A stretch of DNA of 12,308 nt from Alphaproteobacteria bacterium UBA6178. GTDB taxonomy: Bacteria; Pseudomonadota; Alphaproteobacteria; Rickettsiales; UBA3002. Below are positions 6,850 to 12,308 of the stretch, piece by piece. The position numbers and the translations under genes are program-made. The notes under the pieces are model-generated. The model was not told where the DNA came from. It ran no database searches and saw only the letters and a list, made by a program, of their open reading frames with translations. The DNA lies in NCBI GenBank assembly GCA_002422205.1, contig DITS01000008.1:16564-28871 (forward strand). The letters run 5' to 3'. Position 1 is the first letter of the stretch; each line of letters opens with the position of its first letter.

Positions 6850-6856
6850 AGGGGAA
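6850..6856 (+). promoter_or_regulatory. Ribosome binding site that decides the 6865 start
   Basis: AGGGGAA sits 8 nt before the ATG at 6865 and just after the MarR stop codon. An in-frame ATG at 6778 would extend the protein 29 residues into the MarR gene, lacks a comparable site, and would add a Pro/Lys-rich leader ahead of the GYF_2 domain. The 6865 start is therefore preferred. Confidence 0.8.
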
Positions 6857-6864
6857 ATAGCATC

Positions 6865-7722
6865 ATGACCAATTATTACATCATAGAAGACGCAGAAAAA
6901 ACCGGCCCCTTTGATTTGATGGCCATGATGAAAAAAATCCGCACCGACCGCATCAGCCCCACTACATTGGTGTATGTCGATGATGCCGAAACACCGGTCG
7001 AGGCAAACAGCCTCCCCGAGCTGCGTGAGTTTTTTACCAGCAGCGCCGATGATGTAGTCCCCACCTTCACCGCCGAGCCGGACGCCAGCCCGCTGGACTT
7101 AATTGCATCGCTGCGCGAGGCATGGACGTTCTTTAGCCGCCACCAATCCATTATCATCGTCAGCGCCATATTCGGGCTGGGCATCACGGTTGTCAGCCTG
7201 CTGCTTTCCGCTATATTGCCAGCCTTTCTCAACGCAATCATCACCAGCGCACTCGCTGGTGCCGGTTATTTCTTCTTTTTGCTCTACACGCTGCGCGTGG
7301 TGCGCACCCATGAGTTGGGCATCGACACCTTGGCCGATCTGTTCCGTAATGAAGGAAAACCCGTGGCCCTCGCTGGCGCGGTGGCCATGGGCCTGACCCT
7401 TGGCGTACCCGCTGTCATTGGCGCGCTGGTCACCTCCCTCGCCTACATCTTTATCATCCCCGGCTTTATTGCCTTCGGCCTGTTCGCCATGACGCCGTTT
7501 TTCATGAAGGACAATCCCGATCTGGATTTCAAATCGGGCCTCAAAACCAGCCTCAACTGGACCCGCGCACAAGGTATGGATAATCTCGGTGTTATCGTCG
7601 CGCTAATGTTTATCAACATGATAGCGGCAATGGTCTTTTTCTTCCCCATGCTGGTGTCGCTACCCGTCACGGCTATTGCATTAGCAGACATATATGAGCG
7701 TCGCGTTTTAAAGGCCTGGTAG
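6865..7722 (+). CDS. GYF_2-domain multi-pass membrane protein
   Basis: From the preferred start the protein has 285 residues. Residues 3-55 (YYIIEDAEKTGPFDLMAMM, then SPTTLVYVDDAETPVEANSLPEL) match the small GYF_2 (DUF4339) fold, which often sits on the cytoplasmic N-terminus of bacterial membrane proteins and is thought to bind peptides or partners. A short acidic linker follows (60-78). Hydrophobic helices lie at about 95-118, 120-145, 167-190, 190-212 and 241-275, giving four to six membrane passes. The membrane part is reminiscent of other integral proteins of unknown function; I see no transport or catalytic motif. It lies 16 bp after the MarR-type gene, which may control it. Function is unknown. 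Confidence 0.8.
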   Translation: MTNYYIIEDAEKTGPFDLMAMMKKIRTDRISPTTLVYVDDAETPVEANSLPELREFFTSSADDVVPTFTAEPDASPLDLIASLREAWTFFSRHQSIIIVSAIFGLGITVVSLLLSAILPAFLNAIITSALAGAGYFFFLLYTLRVVRTHELGIDTLADLFRNEGKPVALAGAVAMGLTLGVPAVIGALVTSLAYIFIIPGFIAFGLFAMTPFFMKDNPDLDFKSGLKTSLNWTRAQGMDNLGVIVALMFINMIAAMVFFFPMLVSLPVTAIALADIYERRVLKAW

Positions 7723-7735
7723 GCAATAACTACCA
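7717..7735 (+). terminator. Weak hairpin at the end of the GYF gene
   Basis: TGGTAG (7717-7722, including the stop codon) pairs perfectly with CTACCA (7730-7735) around a 7-nt loop. The stem is short and AT-containing and is not followed directly by a T-tract, although an AT-rich stretch begins about 12 nt later. It could aid termination or protect the 3' end, but it is a marginal call. Confidence 0.25.
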
Positions 7736-8029
7736 TTACCGTGCATAATATTTTTATACTAATTTTATAGTTATACTACGCCGCCGATCCCGCAATGAGC
7801 CTCAAAATAAGCAAAATTCGTAATGAATTTCGTAACTTTTAGTTGCCGTCCACAGGATAAAAAAGCCGTTGCAACAAACCCCATTTTATGGTTCTATAAC
7901 CGTACTAGGAAAATAATTCCTCTAACGGTGAAAAACAGCAGCAAATGCGTGACACCGTAAAAGCAAAAATAGCCCAAAAATCGCATCGGCAAGCGGTATA
8001 TATCGGCAAGCAAAAGGGAGTAACTGCGT
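7723..8029 (+). promoter_or_regulatory. Non-coding leader and presumed promoter region of the fliF operon
   Basis: This 307-bp gap has no credible gene. It is clearly AT-rich, especially 7745-7780, where TTATACTA occurs at 7754-7761 and 7771-7778. TCTATAAC at 7893-7900 fits the Caulobacter housekeeping -10 form GCTANAWC in all but its first base. The nearest -35-like hexamer, TTGCAA (7869-7874), is too far upstream at 20 nt. ACGGTG (7925-7930) and CACCGT (7953-7958) form an inverted repeat with a 22-nt loop. I see no sigma-54 GG-N10-GC element of good quality and no complete CtrA site (TTAA-N7-TTAA). Transcription of the flagellar operon must start here or further upstream, but the exact promoter is not fixed. 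Confidence 0.5.
7985..8011 (+). repeat. 10-bp direct repeat just before the fliF ribosome site
   Basis: ATCGGCAAGC occurs at 7985-7994 and again at 8002-8011, 17 bp apart start to start. The second copy abuts the ribosome binding site (AAGGGAG, 8014-8020) of fliF. Confidence 0.8.
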
Positions 8030-9649
8030 ATGCAGGCGATGGTTCAATCGTTAAAAGAATTAAGCCAGATTAAACTCGCCGCCATGATTGGCACCGCTGT
8101 TATCCTGATTAGCTTTTTCATTTATTTATCACTGCGTGTTTCCTCCCCTGTTATGTCTCCTCTATACACCAATCTTCCCACCGAAGATGGTGCCCAGATT
8201 GTCGCCGAACTTGAAAAACAAGGCATCCCCTACGAGCTACGCGCCAATGGCAGCCAGATTATGGCCCCCTCCGATCAGGTTTTAAAGCTCCGCATGGTGA
8301 TGGCACAGCAGGGCTTGCCCTCTAGCGGCTCACTCATTGGCTACGAAATCTTTGATTCCAGCGAGGCGCTTGGTACCTCCAATTTCGTGCTTAATGTCAA
8401 TAAACTCCGCGCGCTCGAGGGCGAGCTGAGCCGCACCATCGGCTCTTTCTCTAAGGTTGAATCCGCGCGCGTGCATTTGGTGATCCCCAAGCGCGAGCTA
8501 TTCACCCGCGACCGGCAGGAGCCCACCGCATCCGTCGCCCTTAAATTGCGCGGCGCGATCGAGCTGGACAAAGAAGAAATCGCCGCCATCCGGCACTTAA
8601 TCTCTACCGCAGTGCCTGGCCTGAAAGTGCAGCGCATCACACTGGTGGATAATCGTGGCCGCCTACTGGCCAAAGGCGTCGATAAAAATGGTGATTCGCA
8701 GGTCTATGCCGAAGAAGCCGAGCAATTCCGTATCAATTACGAAAACCGACTGCGCGACACGATTGAGCGCCTGCTCGAGCAATCATTAGGCTATGGCAAA
8801 GTTAAAGCAGAGGTAAACGCCGCGATTGATTTTGACCGTATCGTCAAAAACTCTGAGATATTCGATCCCGAAGGACAGGTGGCACGCTCCGTACAAGGGA
8901 TTGATGAGCAGGAACGCTCCAATGAGAAGAACCTCAACGACAATGTAACCGTACAAAATAATCTGCCCGATGCGAATCCGGATGAAGCCGGCACCATCAC
9001 ACAAACCGAAGTGCAGCGCTCGGAAGAAACCACCAACTTTGAAATCTCCAAAGAAGTTATCAATCAAATCAAAGAAACCGGCACCGTCAAGCGCCTGTCT
9101 ATCGCCGTATTGGTTGATGGGCTCTATACCACCGATGCCGATGGCAAGCCCGTCTATCAGCCCCGCCCCGAAGCGGAGCTGGAGCAACTCGAAGATTTGG
9201 TACGCTCCGCTGTAGGCTTTGACGCCGATCGCGGCGACGAGGTACGCGTAGTCAATATGCAGTTTGCCGCCGATCCGTATCAGCTTGCCGAAGAAGGCCC
9301 CTTCGACTTCCTGAAAGAAGATTTGGATAGCATTGTACAAACGCTGGTACTGGGTGGCGTTGCCATTCTGGCTATCCTGCTCGTCATCCGCCCGCTGGTG
9401 AACCGCGCAATCGAAGCCGCCGAACTCGCCCGCGAAGAAGAAGAGCTGGCCATGGAAGCCCTTGGTGGCCCCGCCATTTCCGGCCATCTGGCCGACCTGT
9501 CGGGTGACGATGATGAAGACATGATCAATATTGCGCGTATCGAGGGCAAAGTGAAAAGCTCTACTTACAAACGTATCAACGATCTTATCGAGAAAAATCC
9601 CGAAGAAACCCTCACAGTCCTGCGTCAATGGAGCTTCAGCGATGCATAA
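8030..9649 (+). CDS. fliF: Flagellar MS-ring protein FliF
   Basis: FliF forms the MS ring in the inner membrane, the base on which the flagellar motor and export gate assemble. This 539-residue protein has the expected plan. A first membrane helix at about 17-37 is followed by the YscJ/FliF ring-building domains (LYTNLPTEDGAQIVAELEKQ near 45-65, GYEIFD near 104-109, RVHLVIPKRELF near 147-158). A second membrane helix lies at about 434-453, and the cytoplasmic tail ends TLTVLRQW near 528-535, the segment that binds FliG. AAGGGAG at 8014-8020 supports the ATG at 8030. It heads a five-gene operon and its stop is 42 bp before fliG. Confidence 0.96.
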   Translation: MQAMVQSLKELSQIKLAAMIGTAVILISFFIYLSLRVSSPVMSPLYTNLPTEDGAQIVAELEKQGIPYELRANGSQIMAPSDQVLKLRMVMAQQGLPSSGSLIGYEIFDSSEALGTSNFVLNVNKLRALEGELSRTIGSFSKVESARVHLVIPKRELFTRDRQEPTASVALKLRGAIELDKEEIAAIRHLISTAVPGLKVQRITLVDNRGRLLAKGVDKNGDSQVYAEEAEQFRINYENRLRDTIERLLEQSLGYGKVKAEVNAAIDFDRIVKNSEIFDPEGQVARSVQGIDEQERSNEKNLNDNVTVQNNLPDANPDEAGTITQTEVQRSEETTNFEISKEVINQIKETGTVKRLSIAVLVDGLYTTDADGKPVYQPRPEAELEQLEDLVRSAVGFDADRGDEVRVVNMQFAADPYQLAEEGPFDFLKEDLDSIVQTLVLGGVAILAILLVIRPLVNRAIEAAELAREEEELAMEALGGPAISGHLADLSGDDDEDMINIARIEGKVKSSTYKRINDLIEKNPEETLTVLRQWSFSDA

Positions 9650-9691
9650 ACTAATCTACAACCCCGCCCACTAAAAGACGGAGAGAACATC

Positions 9692-10726
9692 ATGGCATCA
9701 CCGCCAGCGCGCGCGAGTATCGACGACTACCGCAAATTAACCGGCATGCAGAAATCAGCGATTATGCTGATGTCGGTCGACGAAGAAAACGCCGCCCGCG
9801 TCTTCAATATGATGGAAGAAGACGAAATCAAAGAAATCTCCGCCACCATGGCGAATCTGGGCCAGGTCAGTGCCGAAGTCGTTGAGCGCCTGTTCGTCGA
9901 ATTTGTCGATTCCATGTCGGCCGCCGGTGTACTGGTCGGCACCTATGATTCCACCGAACGCCTGCTGCTCAAAGCACTCGGCAAAGATCGCGTCGATTCC
10001 ATTATGGAAGACATTCGTGGCCCCGCCGGTCGTACCACATGGGATAAGCTCGGCAACGTCAACGAAGAAATTCTGGCTACCTACCTCAAAAACGAATATC
10101 CGCAAACCATCGCGCTGGTATTATCCAAAATCCGTCCCGATCATGCCGCGCGCGTGCTCACTGAATTCCCCGATGATCTGTCGATGGAAGTCATCATGCG
10201 GATGCTGTCAATGGAAGCGGTGAAAAAAGAAGTGCTCGACGGCATCGAAAAAACATTGCGCGTCGAATTCATGAGCAATTTGGCCAAAACCCAGCGTCAG
10301 GACAGCCACGAAATCATGGCCGAAATTTTCAACAATTTCACCCGCGACACCGAAACCAAATTCATGGGCCAACTGGAAGAACGCGACGCCGACGCTGCCG
10401 AACGCATCCGCGCCCTGATGTTCACCTTCGAAGACCTGATCAAAATCGATCCCAGCGGCATTCAGTCGCTGCTGCGTGCCGTCGACAAAGACAAGTTGGG
10501 CATTGCACTCAAAGCCGCATCGGAAGGCATCAAAGACCTGTTCTTCTCCAATATGTCCGAGCGCGCCTCCAAAATCCTCAAAGAGGATATGGAGGCCATG
10601 GGCCCCGTACGCCTCAAGGATGTGGACGAATCACAAATGTATGTTGTCAACATCGCCAAAGACATGGCAGCCAAAGGAGAAATTATTATCGCGGATTCCA
10701 GCGGCGACGATCAGCTGGTCTATTAA
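9692..10726 (+). CDS. fliG: Flagellar motor switch protein FliG
   Basis: FliG links the MS ring to the C ring and carries the torque-generating surface that meets the stator. At 344 residues the length is normal. The N-terminal domain (about 10-100) binds FliF. EYPQ at 135-138 is the middle-domain motif, EHPQ in many relatives, that contacts FliM. MFTF at 243-246 is the flexible hinge before the C-terminal domain. The charged torque residues known from E. coli are mostly kept: Lys274, Arg291, Glu298/Asp299 (Asp-Asp in E. coli) and Arg307. GGAGAG precedes the start. fliM is not in this operon within the window. Confidence 0.96.
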   Translation: MASPPARASIDDYRKLTGMQKSAIMLMSVDEENAARVFNMMEEDEIKEISATMANLGQVSAEVVERLFVEFVDSMSAAGVLVGTYDSTERLLLKALGKDRVDSIMEDIRGPAGRTTWDKLGNVNEEILATYLKNEYPQTIALVLSKIRPDHAARVLTEFPDDLSMEVIMRMLSMEAVKKEVLDGIEKTLRVEFMSNLAKTQRQDSHEIMAEIFNNFTRDTETKFMGQLEERDADAAERIRALMFTFEDLIKIDPSGIQSLLRAVDKDKLGIALKAASEGIKDLFFSNMSERASKILKEDMEAMGPVRLKDVDESQMYVVNIAKDMAAKGEIIIADSSGDDQLVY

Positions 10727-10752
10727 TATAAAAACCGATAAAAGGAGATGCT

Positions 10753-11499
10753 ATGACCGTGCTACGGTTTGATTTTGCGAGTCTGCAGGACTTCCGGCTT
10801 CCGCCAGAGCCTGTGATGCTTGCTGAAATCACCAAAGCCGAACTCGAAGAAGTCGCTCCGCCACCGCCGCCTACATTTTCTGAAGCTGAACTCGAAGCCG
10901 CCAAGCGCAAAGAATATCAGCGCGGCCACACCGAAGGCATCAAGGAAGGCCACGCACAAGCCCATGGCGAAGACGAACAGCGCCATATCCATATCGAACA
11001 AATGCTGACCGGTCTGGTGCAGGAAATCGCGCAACTCAAACATAAACATGAGACCTTGCTGCGCCTGCAATGCACCGAGCTCACGCACCTGGTCATGCTG
11101 ATCACGCGCAAAGTCGCCGGTGATGTAATCCAAAACACCCCCCGCGCGGGTATCGAAGACATGGTGAATAAATGCCTCGGCGTGCTTATGCATCAGGCAA
11201 AAGTCACGCTGCATGTGCACCCGTCACTCGAAGAAGACTTAGCAACGCGCATGCAGGTCAAACTCAAACAAGCAGGCATCGAGGCCGAATTGCTACTGGC
11301 AACCGACGACACCCTCGCCCCCGGCGAAGGCCGATTGGAGTGGCGCGATGGCATGGCCGAGCGCAATATCGGCGATCTATGGATAAAAATCGAACAAATG
11401 CTGGCTGCCGTTGACTTTACAGCACTGGTAGATGAAACACAGTCAAACCTAAATCAAACAACGCAAGCAACAAGTAACAAGGGAGAAAACCATGAGTAA
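10753..11499 (+). CDS. fliH: Flagellar export regulator FliH (FlbE-like)
   Basis: FliH is the peripheral stator-like regulator of the flagellar export ATPase FliI and tethers it to the C ring through FliN. This 248-residue protein has a variable N-terminus with Pro-rich segment APPPPPT (35-41). A charged helix follows with glycine repeats (RGHTEGIKEGHAQAHGE, about 57-73) like the GxxxG run of FliH, then a coiled coil to about 110, and a C-terminal domain typical of the FliH/YscL/HrpE family (VTLHVHPSLEEDL, APGEGRLEWRDG). AAAGGAGA precedes the ATG. Its position between fliG and fliN matches flbE of Caulobacter. The gene overlaps fliN by 8 bp, so translation is probably coupled. Confidence 0.88.
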   Translation: MTVLRFDFASLQDFRLPPEPVMLAEITKAELEEVAPPPPPTFSEAELEAAKRKEYQRGHTEGIKEGHAQAHGEDEQRHIHIEQMLTGLVQEIAQLKHKHETLLRLQCTELTHLVMLITRKVAGDVIQNTPRAGIEDMVNKCLGVLMHQAKVTLHVHPSLEEDLATRMQVKLKQAGIEAELLLATDDTLAPGEGRLEWRDGMAERNIGDLWIKIEQMLAAVDFTALVDETQSNLNQTTQATSNKGENHE

Positions 11500-11782
11500 C
11501 GATGCGATGGCAAGCGCACTGAGCGGCGATATGGAAGGCAATATCACACTTGATGCAGTGAGTGATATTCCGGTACAAATTTCGGTGGTCTTAGGCAAAA
11601 CCTCCATGCAGGTGAATCAGCTGTTAAAGCTGGGTCGCGGCGCGGTGGTAGAGCTGGACCGCAAAGTCGGCGAGCCGATTGACATTTATGTCAACAACCG
11701 GCTGGTCGCACGTGGCGAGGTCGTGGTGGTCGAAGACCGTATCGGCGTTACCATGACGGAAATTATCAAGGCCGAAAAATAG
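11492..11782 (+). CDS. fliN: Flagellar motor switch protein FliN
   Basis: FliN is the small SpoA-domain component of the flagellar C ring. It works with FliM and FliG in rotation switching and docks FliH-FliI for export. The 96-residue protein is nearly all SpoA domain: IPVQISVVLGKTSMQVNQLL (about 25-44), LGRGAVVELDRKVGEPIDIY (about 47-66) and NRLVARGEVVVVEDRIGVTM (about 69-88). The N-terminal extension is short. The ATG lies inside the last codons of fliH, and GGGAG within fliH serves as ribosome site. Confidence 0.95.
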   Translation: MSNDAMASALSGDMEGNITLDAVSDIPVQISVVLGKTSMQVNQLLKLGRGAVVELDRKVGEPIDIYVNNRLVARGEVVVVEDRIGVTMTEIIKAEK

Positions 11783-11784
11783 GC

Positions 11785-11834
11785 GGTTGCTGGTTACTCG
11801 TTGCTAGCAGTGCGGCAGCCGGTAACAAACAACC
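11785..11834 (+). repeat. Imperfect inverted repeat between fliN and flbD
   Basis: GGTTGCTGGTTAC (11785-11797) pairs with GTAACAAACAACC (11822-11834) at 11 of 13 positions around a loop of about 24 nt, which itself contains the palindrome TGCTAGCA (11802-11809). No T-tract follows. It occupies most of the 69-bp gap between the two genes, 17 nt before the flbD start, so it could modulate readthrough, mRNA processing or flbD translation. Confidence 0.5.
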
Positions 11835-11851
11835 AGAACTAGGAACAAACT

Positions 11852-12308
11852 ATGCGACTACTCATTATCGGTGATCTCAACGGCCAAATCGGAGCGGCAA
11901 GCAAAATCGCCCGCGATCGTGGCGCGAAAGTATCGCAGGTAGCCGATATTGACGGGGCCTTTCGCATGCTGTGCGATGGGCAAGGAGCGGATCTGGTGTT
12001 AATCGAAGTCAACGAAGATATCGCGCGCTTTATCACCCTGATTGAAGGCGAGCGTATCAATATCCCCGTCGTCGCATGCGGTATCGAGTCCAACCCGCAG
12101 GCCGCCGTCAGGGCCATCAAATCGGGCGCAAAGGAATATATCCCTCTCCCACCGGATGAAGAGCTGATCGCCGCGGTACTCGAAGCCATCTCCGAAGAAA
12201 CTCACTCGGTAATCCACGGCTCCGACGCCATGCGCCAATGCCTGCAAATTGCCGATCAAATCGCGCAAAGCGATGCCAGCGTGCTGATCACCGGCGAATC
12301 CGGCACCG
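11852..12308 (+). CDS. flbD: FlbD-like sigma-54-dependent transcriptional activator, 5' part
   Basis: The frame is open from the ATG at 11852 to the window end, giving 152 residues plus one base. Residues 1-110 form a receiver-like domain (MRLLIIGDLNGQIGAASKIA, VACGIESNPQAAVRAIKSG, EYIPLPPDEELIAAVLEAI). The AAA+ ATPase domain then begins and is cut in its Walker A motif (ITGESGTG). This closely resembles Caulobacter FlbD, the NtrC-family activator of late flagellar genes, which also closes the fliF operon there. The residue at the usual phospho-acceptor position is Glu52 (LIEVNED), not Asp. FlbD activity is known to be governed by the FliX partner rather than ordinary two-component signalling. 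The ribosome site AGGA at 11841-11844 is modest. The name is well supported by both sequence and position. Confidence 0.9.
   Translation, partial: MRLLIIGDLNGQIGAASKIARDRGAKVSQVADIDGAFRMLCDGQGADLVLIEVNEDIARFITLIEGERINIPVVACGIESNPQAAVRAIKSGAKEYIPLPPDEELIAAVLEAISEETHSVIHGSDAMRQCLQIADQIAQSDASVLITGESGT

Noticed and set aside
8051..8073. Three TTAA motifs near the start of fliF as a CtrA site
   Set aside because: The spacings are 5 and 6 nt rather than 7, and they lie inside the coding region, where ordinary Leu/Ile/Lys codons explain them.
8786..9628. Long minus-strand open frame of 280 codons opposite fliF
   Set aside because: It is a shadow of fliF codon bias. The plus-strand protein is unmistakably FliF, and the antisense translation resembles no family.

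Overview
The window looks like an alphaproteobacterial chromosome of moderate GC content. The best evidence is the right third, which carries fliF-fliG-fliH-fliN-flbD in the order known from the Caulobacter fliF operon and ends in a FlbD-like sigma-54 activator. An NDUFA9-like NAD(P)-binding protein and a peptide deformylase-like paralogue with altered metal ligands also fit this class. I cannot name the genus.

Layout. Bases 1-21 are the 5' end of a tRNA-Leu on the minus strand, with a promoter-like TTGACA upstream. Bases 199-1442 hold two small plus-strand genes I do not recognise: a low-complexity protein with WD and RD repeats, then a protein with a charged helical N-terminus and a Gly/Asn/Thr-rich, probably beta, C-terminus. 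Bases 1565-4222 are a very tight four-gene plus-strand operon: NDUFA9-like Rossmann protein, DUF1189-like membrane protein, 5-carboxymethyl-2-hydroxymuconate isomerase-like tautomerase and degenerate peptide deformylase. It meets a minus-strand EamA/DMT transporter (4219-5148) tail to tail with a 4-bp overlap. The transporter is divergent from a BaiN/HI0933-type flavoprotein (5208-6398). A MarR-type regulator (6471-6848) and a GYF_2-domain membrane protein (6865-7722) follow as a pair.

A 307-bp non-coding stretch (7723-8029) leads into the flagellar operon: MS-ring FliF, C-ring rotor FliG, export regulator FliH, C-ring FliN, and FlbD, which is cut by the window edge inside its Walker A motif. 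The first four build the base of the flagellar motor and its export gate. FlbD would couple that assembly stage to later sigma-54-dependent flagellar genes.

Most genes belong to known families. The less ordinary items are the deformylase-like protein whose Cys and second His metal ligands are Ser and Tyr, the orphan pair at the left, Glu at the phospho-acceptor position of FlbD, and small repeats and hairpins in the non-coding gaps. I see no CRISPR array, transposase, integrase or phage module, and nothing I would call a new defence or mobile system.
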